Made by a program: the position numbers and the translations under genes. From positions 40,696 through 104,695 of the forward strand of contig JAACJM010000285.1 in the NCBI GenBank assembly GCA_013368315.1: a DNA stretch of 64,000 nt, in the 5' to 3' direction. Source of the DNA: Tetrapyrgos nigripes (Eukaryota > Basidiomycota > Agaricomycetes > Agaricales > Campanellaceae). The notes below the pieces were generated by a model. That model did no database searches. It saw nothing but the letters and a program-made list of their open reading frames with translations, and was not told where the DNA came from. Positions 46,580-57,886 of the stretch are shown here, piece by piece (within the stretch, counting starts at the first letter, position 1; each line of letters starts with the position of its first letter).

Positions 46580-49500
46580 TTGGCGATACCCTGTTTTTCT
46601 TCGGCTCATACCCTTGGTGTTGACTTTATACGTCAAGTCCATGACCGACCGTCCCTTTACTTGTTGATGCCCGAAATCCGCGAGCTACTATACTTTTCTC
46701 AGTATCTGACATGGTTCATCCATGTGTACGTCAAATGGTTTAACGAGCAAGCTGCCCGGCAACTCGGTGGTCCTGAAACCCTTGTCATCAGGGCAATATA
46801 CGTAGATGGGACAGATGCTGATGTCGATGAGGGCAGGGTTACAAGTGCTAGGGGTAAACAGGGGCTCATTTTTAGATTGGATCCTAGTCACAAGCATCTC
46901 AAGAGGGGACAAGAGAACTGTGCTCCGCAGTCCTTGTGGCCGTCCGATACATCTTTGGGACTGGACGGTAGTGAAGAAGCCTATTCGAATGCGCCGTTCA
47001 AACTCAGAAATGTTTACGTCGATGGAAAACACATTATCTTGGATTTCACTTGCGTCGTCCTTATGGTGCGTCTTTTCTTTGATCCTTCATCAGATCGTCA
47101 ACTTTGGCTATGTGAGATACAGGTCGATCCTCTCCTTCACACGTCCGTTCAGATATACCCTCTGGCCGATTGGAATGCTGACGTGTACAATGTTAACAAG
47201 AAGGTGGGGCTTGTATATGATATAATGTCCTTAGGTCTCTTCTCCCGTTTTTTTATTTCTTTTTCCCTGTTTATCTCTTTCTGTTTCGCCTTCCTTTTCT
47301 TTTCTTTTTTTTTTTTTTTTTATGTTTTTTTTTCCCCTCTTTATCTCTTTGCTGATAGGCGTTTCAGTTATGTGGGTTTAAAATCGTGTTGGCTTTCGAG
47401 GTTTGGCACTTCATCCTGTGCATCGCGTCTGCCGACAGTAATGTGCGAGTCAAGTGGGTCGACCCAAAACGTTTCATACTATCGATATGGAAGGAAGACA
47501 ATTGGTCCAGCCTGCAGAGCGTGATAGCGGGTCGCAGGTGTTGGTTCGATGAGGCTAACCCACCTGCATATACTCCGATTTTCTTTGATCCCATGGATCA
47601 ACCCGTTGCCTTCATGGAAGAATGTGCTGTTTGGTGGATGTATGAGATGAGGAAGGTATTCAACAGAAAGACGTACGCATCGCGAGAGCTGTGGCAGTGG
47701 TTGAAGGACGAAGGGAGAAGTTCACCATTCAAAGGAGTTGGTACGTACACTGATGAGGAGGTCATCTTTTACTCAGGTGAGTGTTGTCAGTTCACATGTC
47801 TGGTGCATATTACTGATGAGGTTCGTCGCTGTTATATCAGGTAAGCTGCCATGGCATCGCTCTACCTATGTGTATTCTTCTCCATCTTCAACCCTTCAAA
47901 CAGGCATCCATCCCATGACACCAATGAGAGACGTCCTTAACTGTCCTTCAAGATTTTCCAGGCTCGTTTTGGCATATATCCAGTTCATACTACCTATACA
48001 CAGATGGTGAGAGTGTGTAGTCAGAAAAATGGAGTGTCTGCTGACTCTCTCTCTTTTATTTTTTTTATTTTTATTTTTCCCCTTCCCTGTGTTAACAGTG
48101 ACTTCCTATACCAGTCGCAGAAGTGGCACCTTCTGTCGAGACGTAATCATCGTTCTGCGCCTGGTGTTCACTTACTACATGTAGGCAGTACAAGGGATGC
48201 CTACCCTTCAGATGATGCCTATGAATGCGATGAAGGTGCAGACGTTCTTCTCGGAGACTGCGACGATGATGCCTTGTCGGATATGTCCGACTTGACTGAC
48301 TTGTCAGACGATCTATATTCTGGACAGGCGGAGCCAGGGGGTTTACCTAGTGGTCCTCAGATATCTATTCACAGAAAGCAGTATAATCTTGACCTGTCCC
48401 GTTTTGCTACTGGAATAGTCATGCAGTCGGCTTCTGAGAAACAGATTGCAAGATACGGGAGCAGGCATGTTCGTGTACATGGCCAGGCCAGGACCAGGAC
48501 AACCGCACGACATGCCAAGTACGTCAAGGAATACAATGTAAGCGCAAAACCTTTGTCAGGTCAACCTCTACTCATAGCATGTAATGTTTGACAGTCCAGA
48601 ATTAACAATGATGCTAGCTCACGAGAGACTTTTGACGATCCGTTTGAGCCCTGTCTGATAAAGGACGCTATGACGATACATGAGGACCTTGTCAATGTCG
48701 TGCTCCGGTCTGATGCTGTCGCATGTGGCAGTGATTCCAACAATGCATTGCTCATGGCATTCTCTCTTGTCCACAAATACAGACGGAGTGAGTAGGGTTT
48801 GGACGTGATTGTAAATGTATCAGCTGATGTCGTCCTGTAGGCTGGCTTAATAGGAAGTGCTATCTACCAGAATTCACGCCTTTGTTCGATGACAAGGGTA
48901 CCGACCACTTGGTAACCGCACGTCCTGAACACCTTGGATTGGACGCTTGCCATGTACGTCCATATCAGGAGTTTGTCCCTGACCCCGCTTCATCAACCCT
49001 TTCGTTCGCCAAGCCATCTACTGCTTCAGCTGTGGATGACTTCATTTCACCGCAGCTTGTTGATGGGAAGTTGGGATTCGAGCCTGCATACTTGACGCCT
49101 AGACTGTGGCTCAAGCTGAAGAAGACTCATCTTAACCGGCTGACGGAGCCTTCAAATGGGCAGTCTGTCATCACCCAATTCTTTGGTGGTATGTGTTGAC
49201 CTTTATGCAAGAGGCTCCATGCTGATGAAGAGCTGCACTCCAATCGAACAGTTACTGGCAACACCGTTTCCGACATCCCCGAATCTGAAGACGAGGAGCG
49301 CGGAGATTCATCGTTGAGCACCTCCCAATCTCAGAAAGCTATGAAAGACAAGGTTGCGGATGATTTTTGGTCGGTGGTTGACTTCAAAGTTGGAGGTCGC
49401 AACGACTTAAGGTAATACAATCGTTGTGTTGATATTCAGAGACCCAGCTCCTAACTACTAGTTCACACTCGCCAGGTCGGCGTCCGAAACCGAGAAGAGA

Positions 49501-50765
49501 AAGAAGCTGATGTCGTATGTGAAGAAATACACCGCCGGGTGGACAGTTGGTCCCTATGACTTTTGTGCTGTAGTGGTTGTCTTCGATGTGAACAATCGGC
49601 GAAGGAGGTGAGTGAAGTCGTTTAGTACGCTGTGCTGTGCGTCTGTCGGTAATGAAACTCGCATGTAATAGGTTGCTTGCTATATCTAGAGCCGGTTCGT
49701 CCCTACATAGGCTGGACTACCACACCCTCAATCGTCGGAGGGACTACAAGAAGGAGAATGAGCAAACGAAGAAGGCAGAGAAGTCGAGGATACGACGACT
49801 GGAGAAGAGAAAAGAACTAGCAGAGAGACTAAAGTATGAGAAGGCCACGCAGCTCGCGATCCGGACAGGCAAACCGATTCCGAAGTTTAAGAAGAGACCT
49901 GGACCGCGGCCACGGATTCGTAAACTGCACGTTTTCAAGGCATCGATAGGTCTGCCCCCCCAAGGAAGATGGGGTGGACAGAATAAGTTGAGTAGGTCAG
50001 ACAGGCAGGCGTTAAGAGAAGCAACTATGTGGAGAGCAGTTGAACAACGCGAAGGTGTACGACACGAAGAAGAACGGGGTGGAACACAATCCGAATATCG
50101 TGGTGAGTCAGCTTAATTATCTACTAGTGAGTGCTTGTGCTCAACAGGGTGCAGATCCTCCTCTGGCAGCGTTTCTGTCCTGTGCATCGTCGCGAACGCA
50201 CGACCAGCGTTCTCCTGTCTTATTGCATGAATCCCCACCTCGTATGGTGTCTGGCCCTTCTTCAGATTTCACCCGTCAGTTTCAAGTTCAAGGTCCTTCA
50301 GTGTACTGTGTCACTAGTTCAGATCCCTCCGTGTCTTCATGCAATTTGCCGGGCCTGACTCCTGCATACCTACCTCCATTACCCGGCTCCTCTTACCCTA
50401 ATCAGGAGGGCCAACATCATGTACCTTGTTCTTCTTATGGACATCGCAATCGAGAAGTGGAGACTGGAGATGACGTAGCATCTGATGCTGTAGATGGTCC
50501 TCCTGCCAGGAAGCGGAAGGCAATTAGAGTTCGTGCTGGCGTCGAGAATAGTAGGGTCAACCAGTTCAGGAGGCAAAAGCTCACCAGTAAACCACTGGGC
50601 ACGGTTTTCAACAACGATCGGAGATCGGGTGACAACGTCTCTGGATGGCATGGGTCGACTGGATTCATTGGATATGTTCATAACACAGATACCGACAGAA
50701 TGGACTGTACACCGATGGAATTTGCGTCGGTCGTTGATAGGCATATGGACCTGAAGTGGGTGTAA
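46580..50765 (+). CDS. Lineage-specific ten-exon gene with a canonical PIP box
   Basis: Exons: about 46580-47203, 47401-47776, 47841-48006, 48099-48537, 48595-48787, 48841-49188, 49252-49411, 49476-49607, 49672-50102 and 50155-50765. Every junction is GT/AG and keeps phase, giving roughly 1,100 residues without a stop. The start is unresolved: no in-frame ATG lies between a TGA near 46516 and 46667, so an upstream exon is likely. Parts are a compact N-terminal region (MPEIRELLYFSQYLTWFIHV, RCWFDEANPPAYTPIFFDPM), an acidic stretch (SDMSDLTDLSDD), GQSVITQFFGG (49158-49190, matching QxxIxxFF), a very basic coiled-coil-like region (KRKELAERLKYEKAT) and a Pro/Ser C-terminus. No known enzyme domain is recognised. 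PIP boxes bind the PCNA sliding clamp; nuclear location is inferred from basic clusters. It may be Helitron cargo or an ordinary orphan. Confidence 0.7.
49161..49184 (+). other. PIP-box motif QSVITQFF
   Basis: Matches Q-x-x-[ILMV]-x-x-[FY]-[FY] exactly and is followed by GG near the exon end. A motif of this kind arises by chance fairly often, so binding is not shown. Confidence 0.55.
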
Positions 50766-50921
50766 TTTGGGTGTCGAATACAATCATGTACTATGTTTTG
50801 CCCTGGATTAAGGCACTTTGTACATAATTTTAGTCGCAGACTCAGAGGTCACCCGTATATGTATATATATAGTTGCTTGCTATCACGTTCTGTTTACGAC
50901 TTGCCATCCTACTCCACCGAT

Positions 50922-51521
50922 ATGACCACCCCAAGACGAAAGAAGAGATCAGACCAAACTGATCAGGATAAACGCTCGCCGCAAAAGAAGACGGATTCGA
51001 GGAAAGCCAAAGTTAACAGGACAGTCGTTACGTAAGCTTCCATTCAATCTGCTTCGACCACTTTCGAGTCCTCTCTAACCGACACTGTTGGATTGTCCGG
51101 TTGAAGGTCTCCCAAGTCCCGTCAAACCGTTCTCGATGCGTTCATTGGGAAAGACGCGGGTAGTCCAGAGACAACTGAGCCTAGATATCGGCAGCTTACT
51201 ATAGACAGGTTCACTCGGCGGAAAGGAAGTGAGCTTATGTTTTCAACGCGTTTATTCACTTTGTCGGGAAATTTATCCATACCTGCAGTAACCACGAAAA
51301 CAGAGGAGTACATCGACCCGGATGCTCTACTGGCGGAGGTCATTGATGTCGACGAAGCCTTCAAGACGAGAGAAGTGTGAGTTGTCTTTACCTTGAAGAT
51401 ATCCGGTCTACTGACTGAAATCGCAAATCGTTGCAGAGAGACTTTCGGTTACTTACCTGGCCCCGTCCTCGACAGACCGATTCGCGAGGTGGACGTTCAA
51501 GACAGTAAGAGGAAGCGTTAG
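50922..51521 (+). CDS. Small basic four-exon protein, 134 aa, with two PIP-like motifs
   Basis: Exons 50922-51031, 51107-51228, 51289-51376 and 51437-51521 total 405 nt, with GT/AG borders and correct phase. It starts MTTPRRKKRSDQTDQDKRSP, a Lys/Arg-rich tail suggesting nuclear import. Exon 2 holds QTVLDAFI (51123-51146) and QLTIDRFT (51192-51215). Both fit a relaxed PIP pattern (Q-x-x-aliphatic-x-x-F) and stand 15 residues apart. Then EEYIDPDALLAEVIDVDEAF and a C-terminus ending DSKRKR. No other domain is recognised. It lies 156 bp after the preceding PIP-bearing gene on the same strand. A role as a PCNA- or replication-associated adaptor is inference only. Confidence 0.65.
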
Positions 51522-52846
51522 CTGCCCTAAGTCGCTGGATTTTTGGTCAGTCCTCGTCGATTGTATCTGTTCGTTAGGTCTAGATCCAGTACACCAGTAT
51601 ACCGCGTCGAAACGTTTCTCTGTGCAATCACTGCTGTCGCTTGTTGTGTTGTGTGCTGAACGCTGAGTACTGTATGTTTGTCTGAGAGCCAATGTATGTC
51701 TGTGTAGTAGTATATCTGCCAATGTATGTCCGCATGGTAGCTATGTCTGTATGACAGACTTAGTACGAGTTTCTAGTTGTCCACTCTTCCTTGTTGTACA
51801 TTCATCATATCAATACCATTGTTATTACTTCGTACGTCATGACGAGTGGCACTTCTGCCGATACGGCGAATACCTAGTGTCACTTATGCTAGGTAGTGAA
51901 TATTTATGTTCTTTTCGGTGATTCACACTTATGCCATAAAGTGACAATCCAAAGCCATTTCTGCTATGCACCGAAGATCTACGGTCTGCTCAATAATTCG
52001 CATATTTTCGTGACACGTTGTTATTTTTCCTTCTCATCCCCGTTGTCTATTTCCTTCCTGTTGTTCGTTTCCCTTCCCATTCTCTTCTCCCTTTCGCGAA
52101 CCCCTACCATGCTCCCCGTATAGGTGCGTCTCGTTTTACTGACCTACTTCTAGCTTGAGTTTCTAATGGCGAGATGCATGAAACTGAGCAGATCGATTGC
52201 GGTGGGAAGTGTCACCTTTCTTTGTTCTGCTCCTCTAACCTTATACGTGAGTGTTCCCTTCAATATGTAAGTGATTCTAATTATGCCACCCACTTCCCTC
52301 GTCCCCCCTGTCCTTATTGGTTGACATTCTCCTTATTATGCTTCTAGTAGCTGCTTGATTCCGGACACCTATGGTGCGCTGCCTTGTGCTCTAATCACGC
52401 ACCTGCCATGTACATCCCACTTGCGTCTTCTGGCTTCTGTTCGCTTTGCATGTCAACTGTACATCCTTATACCGCCAGTTGACTTCTGAGACCGGCATAT
52501 GAGTGGGTTTGCCTACTTACCTTCCTCTTAGGTCTACAATGTGCACACTTATCGGTCCATATGACAGGCGTCCTCATGCGTTCCGTATCCATATTCCGTG
52601 TATATGGGTACTTCGTCCACGAGCATACGACACCACCTCTTGGATCGATCAGCTTTCTCTTTTTGGTCTACTGCTTCTTTGTTTGGACAGTTACATTTCC
52701 GGCGCTACTCGGAATAGGATAGCCTGTGTTTAGTTTATCCATTCGTCGGTTCGTGCTTTACTTATATCAGAAGTGAGTCTCTGTGTTGTCTCAGTCATAT
52801 ACCAACTACATCCCCAACTATCCAGCAACTCCATCAGTCAGCCTTC
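51522..52846. other. Long spacer, possible Helitron-like 3' end
   Basis: No convincing gene. At 51857-51867 a short hairpin (GCCG-ATA-CGGC) is followed six bases later by CTAG (51874-51877) and then T, the arrangement expected at a Helitron 3' terminus. The stem is only 4 bp. The remainder is T-rich. Confidence 0.3.
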
Positions 52847-54445
52847 ATGTCGTCCCCTCAAGGCCCAATTTCTTATTCCGTCTCGCCTGCTGCAGTTCTC
52901 GCTCTTCGTACACTGTTTTCGACGGACCAAATACCTGAACCGGTTGGACTGCACACGCAACCCGACTTCGTAATCGATAAGACCTTTGCCAGTCATTTGA
53001 TGCTGGAGTCCGGAGCGCTCTACATGTACGCTCGAGATCATGAAAGAGGCCAACATACATGCAGTCCTCAGCAGGTACATGCAGATCCTTACCGGTAGTG
53101 GAAGGTCTGACATCGTTGTCAACTTCCGTGTTGCTGGTCGTGACATGTTGGAAACAGTAAGCCATTGGCCTGGGCTGCTGGACCATCAGTTTAGCCGGTT
53201 GGAATGTTTGTCGGTCTCCGGACTAATGTCGATGGGGAGGCGCAACGAATTCGTTGGCGTGGGTTATGTGGCTGACTGGATACAGTCCCTGGTAGCATGC
53301 AGTCGGTTTATGAAGGATCTTGCCATTTTCAACCAGCCCTTCCACGCTCTCTCCCACCTCCTCGATATTCTGGTCTCTCTGATCCCGTCCGATGCCCACC
53401 TAGTCCCAAACAGGTATTCCGCTGGCGCTCGATTGCGTCATCTTGGCTCAATCGAGACTGATGCCCGAGCTGACATGTGCTCGTTTCTCGATCGGACATA
53501 TGCTTCAAAGCTGTGTCTTGACGCTTTGCATATCGGGCCGTTCAGCAGAACCTTTCCGGTGAGACGTAGACTTGAAATGGAACGACATACTGTCGACGTC
53601 TGGCCCATTTGATATGTCTGCTCTAGCCCTTCTGCAGATAAGTAGTTGCTTCTCCGTCAGAGACTACACCAGGCTGTTCAGCGAGATGGGTAGAACGCTG
53701 GTAGAGCTGCGCATTGGTATACAAGATGGTATGACATTCTTTGTACTTCCTCCCCTTCGCATAGGATGCTCACTTTGGCGTTTTTTCACACAGCCAGTAG
53801 GCTGGATCGTATAATCGTCCAGCAGGACGACCTCGCACAGTCCGCCTGTCACTTGAAGGTTTGTCGGATATTCGAAATATACTCCTACTCCTGCTATCCA
53901 CAGTTTTTCCCATTCGGCTGCTTGCTTTCCCTATTCCATCCAGTTAATAGGTTCCCCAGCGTCGAAACACTGGTCCTCAGCCTGTACATCAAGCAAACGT
54001 TCCAGTCACACGAGATGTATCCAAGGAGTCGAGAGATCGACGACCCAGTTACCAGACAGCGCGAAACGGACCTGCTTGGCAACCCTCTCGACCATATCCT
54101 GGTCGACATCTTCGACAATCGGTTTTCGTCTGCAAGTTGTTCGTCGACGACCCCTGTCCGATGATGTACTGTCAGATGTCAGGGACCTCAGATTCCGATG
54201 AAGAAATGTCGACTGCTGTCTTGACTGAAGATGAGGAATGTCGACTACTTTCGCAAATGAAGATGGATCGTCGGGTATCAGGACATGTGAAGCTGCAGCG
54301 TCTGCTAGTCAGGGCGTCAGAGGTATATGCTCTGTCTGAGGCGCACATCAAAGGCAGACTGTCCGCTTTCGACTCTTTGTACCCGTTGGATGTCGAGATA
54401 ATCAGGGAGCCCAGGCTGCACGACTGGATCAATGGACTTGTTTAA
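52847..54445 (+). CDS. Orphan leucine-rich gene, exon structure unresolved
   Basis: A start at 52847 gives MSSPQGPISYSVSPAAVLAL, running to about 53040-53098 where two frames overlap. It continues as HAVLSRYMQILTGSGRSDIV, LDHQFSRLECLSVSGLMSMG, FHALSHLLDILVSLIPSDAH and LDALHIGPFSRTFP. Further pieces are FPSVETLVLSLYIKQTFQSH and a final frame ending RLHDWINGLV at 54443. The spacing of leucines (LECLSVSG, VETLVLSL) is like the irregular leucine-rich repeats that follow F-boxes in basidiomycete proteins. I do not see a clear F-box. It could be one gene with several introns or a degraded one. Confidence 0.4.
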
Positions 54446-55263
54446 GTGACTCCCTCTGTTTCTCGATGTATAGTATACGCCGTCGCTTTAGAACGTTGAC
54501 TATCTGTTGTTTCAAGATAGTAGAGACATTTGCTGTCCTTCAATTATGATGATATCGTTGGTCAGTTTGTATGTACGTTTTAGTAGGCTCTCTTCCTGGG
54601 GTTGTTTTGTCGTGTGCTTTCCTACATGTAATTGTATATCATGCTTTGGTATGTGGGTGCACGTCGAAGTGCTATATTAAATAATGGGTGGTATCGAGAA
54701 TGGTTGTGTTATTCGAATACTTGTCGTGCGGTCGTGAGTCGTCGACTCCTGCCCTGCACCTTAGAAGCGATCGTGGCTCCAGAGCGTCTGTTATCTTCTT
54801 CTTCCCCATTATATAACGTCTTCTGCCCGGGATTGTTTCGAATTTACGTACATACCATTGCTGCACTTGTGCTAGTTCTATAAGGTCGTTCGTGCAATTT
54901 GCTTGTTCAGTTCCTGCATGACCATGTCTCTCTCGACAGCCCCACCGCAGGTATGTGACTCCTCAGACCTGCTTTGATACTCCCCCCACTTTGTCTTTTC
55001 GAATCTTTCTCGTTTCCTCAATCTCCTTATTGACTTATTTACGTTCTTCTTCATTTCCTTCCTTTGCTTCTCTCTGATTGTTGTTATCTGAACCGGATGT
55101 TCTATCTGAAGTTCTTGTTTCGAGCTCACGCTGAATGTGGTCTGTATGTTGGCACGAGACGGTACGCCTAGCTCTCTGATGCTGGCCAACAGCATCACAT
55201 CTGCACTGCGCAACGAGTGAGTACTTATTTAACCATCTGTCTACGCTACCCAGTTGATCTGAT
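54446..55263. other. Spacer without recognised gene
   Basis: AT-rich, with no supportable coding frame in either strand. A short first exon of the next gene could lie here. Confidence 0.4.
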
Positions 55264-56319
55264 ATGATCCTACGTGTACCAGACTCCCGATGCGTAGGTT
55301 CACCTTGGGACATGTACATATCAGGACTGCCCATTCCTTTCAGAACTTCTCGGACACGCTGGAGGGACGACCCACCGACGAGAGGTCTGGTGGCTTATCT
55401 TCATGTGAGTAGGGTATGGGGAGACTACGGCCCAGACGCTCTGTCCTGTTTGACCCTGTGCACTCATCTCACGCACCTGGAGATCGGCGTCGGTCTGTAT
55501 CTGGACATGCTATCCATTCTCAACAGCAACAGCTTTCCTATGTTGCAGGAATATCGGGGGTCTCTTCTGCACATATTCGATCCAAGTGACATTGAATATT
55601 CCTATCTAACCGGTTGCTAGTCAGTGACCTCTCAAGTGTCACCTTCGTTCCTACCGAGCATCAGGTCTCTCGTCATAGAGGTCCCGTTTTGTGACGTAGG
55701 TACGTAAGTCTCAGGTTCCACAGTATCCAGCCCATCTGATCTGTTGTCTGATGCATACCATCCATGGATTAGGCACTGAAGCTCTCAGTAGTACCTTGTG
55801 TTTCCGGAGTCTTCGCAACTTGAAGCACCTATATATATTGTTCGACTCCCGGGATCCAGACCTCGGTCACATTGGGCTACATTCACTCGTTCGCTTGAGT
55901 TCAACCTGGAGTTCAACCAACTGGCGGCGACTGGATGCAGTTCTCCTAGGGGGTCGTGTCCCTGCAGATCTGCCGAATGGCAACCCCGTTCTGGCGAGGC
56001 TGTCGGTACTACCGGACCCTCCTTGTGTGTTCTGTTGGACACAGGTGACATAGGATACTTTCATTGGACTACGACGACTGGTTAGAAGGCGAATTTGATA
56101 GACACGATTCCGATATTTACCGGTGAAATGGAGGACCCGTTGCCTGAACGTCCGCTGCTGCGTCGCCGTCTGGTTGGCTGGGACGACACGTATTGGGATG
56201 AAGTCGAGGTGGCCTTGGGAAAGGAGTCGACATGGCTTTGGGGGTTGCCGAACCGTAAACAAACTGCCAGTGTAATCTTAATGCTACCTACAGTTTTCTT
56301 GGCCGTTTACCACACTTAA
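55264..56319 (+). CDS. Orphan leucine-rich gene fragment or exons
   Basis: Pieces read AYLHVSRVWGDYGPDALSCL, TLCTHLTHLEIGVGLYLDML and SFPMLQEYRGSLLHIFDPSD. After possible introns come FRSLRNLKHLYILFDSRDPD and a last frame PLLRRRLVGWDDTYWDEVEV ending near 56317. The LTHLEI and LKHLYI spacing suggests leucine-rich repeats like those of the gene before it, and the two may be parts of one gene or tandem relatives. No start is identified and no F-box seen. Confidence 0.35.
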
Positions 56320-56489
56320 CACTGTATTCATCTTCTTGACTGTTTGTTGCATCTTCCGCGAGCAAACATAATATATATATTTATATTAAAAGAAAGAAAA
56401 AAAAGGAAGGGTGAAGACTCCGAAGATGAGAATAGGTACACGTGACTAACGTTTGACTTAATAGCTCGGCAACGTTTTTTTACAAAACA

Positions 56490-57886
56490 ATGTTGTCTCT
56501 TCTCAAAAACCTGCCCGTCACATGCCTCATTGCCGTCGTCTGCGCACCCTTTATAAAACTAAGCAACAGTGAGTGTACATCAGGATTTGGTGTACTGGCT
56601 ATCATGTCTCCTGATAACTTGCCTGTGTATTTTGCAGCTGCAACAACTGGACAGCAATCACCTCCTTACTATTTGGCCAGCCGCGACTCCATCGTTTCCG
56701 AAACTCGTATGCTTGAGGAGTGTGGTTCGCTCCACGTCTGCAGTGCTACTGGTGCGTGTTCAGAAACGAAGTCAGTAGTATGCGCGGCTGCTGACATGGT
56801 CATGCTCCATCATCACTCCTCCTGTCAATACCTTCCTTATCCTGCGACGGAAAATATGGGGAAAAAACATGGATCCCTCATCGTCCTCATCGTGACGACT
56901 AACAGGTCCGGTTGTCCATTGGACCTTCGACATCTTATCGTCAGTCTGCAGTGAGTAGCTAATTGTACTCGGCCTGCATCGTCTTTTGAATTGGGGGTAG
57001 ATATTGAAGCCACCCGATGTGATGCGAAGATGGAAGGAGCCGACCCGCTCATAGTAGCTGGACACCTGGCAGGTGAGCTATTTATTGAATATCGAGACAG
57101 ATGGCTTGCTTAATTTCCCTTATGTCGTTTCTTTTGAAGAAAACCTTATTTTATCAGATGTAGGGGAACCTGTGTCGTCTGAGGGCATCGTCCAGCACCC
57201 TCAGCTTCAGCTGACTGGCATTTCCACGATGTTTGCCGGTTATCAGTATACGGGCAATCACCCAGGTATTTGGTCTGCTTGTCTCCCAGCTTTTTTGCTT
57301 ATATGACTGTTCTTTCAGGTGCCTCCGCTGGTGGTGGTTTTGCCCCATATGAAATGTCATCCGGGACTCCCGCACGGTGTGCGGTCGTCTCCTCGGTCGA
57401 ATGGCTATGGATTTCCCGTGCATGCGCACGGTCGTCATCCATAGCAGTCCGTTGTATGACCAGATGGTTGCTTGTGACCATCTGCAAGTACCATTCCTTC
57501 ACTTTACAGCACTCCATGTGGAGGCTGACTGTAGATATGTAACTCGTGAATCGTCATTGTTGACTGATATTGTGGATTTCGTGATCCATCAGGTCCGTGT
57601 TAAGATAATGGATGTTTTCTCGTATATCTCCACCTGGTGTCCAGGTTATCGGTGTGTGTGCATGGCTCTGCGTTATTTCACATGTCATCATTCGTCATTC
57701 CGTCTGGTAACGATAGCTCCTGCTGGCCCTTCATGGAAAGCTAGACGGCTGAAGGCTCAACTTACTAGGAACATGCGTCTCAAGCATGACACCGTTGCCC
57801 TCCTTATGGGCCTCTTCAACGAAAAACACGATATCTTGCTAACTCACCTTGTTTTCGTTTTCTTGTCGTTCAACATCCTTTTTTGA
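56490..57886 (+). CDS. Orphan gene(s), structure unresolved
   Basis: MLSLLKNLPVTCLIAVVCAP begins at 56490. A GTGAGT donor at about 56569 and a GCAG acceptor near 56640 lead to an AITSLLFGQPRLHRFRNS frame with a soon-following stop. A second stretch, 57377-57886, reads MRTVVIHSSPLYDQMVACDH, LQVPFLHFTALHVEADCRYV and MLLKHDTV-like sequence to a hydrophobic end. Intron placement is ambiguous and the frames conflict. It resembles the leucine-rich orphan genes to the left but could be decayed. Confidence 0.25.

Noticed and set aside
52847..57886. F-box assignment for the leucine-rich orphan genes
   Set aside because: Leucine spacing is suggestive but no LPxEL...I-type F-box segment could be seen.
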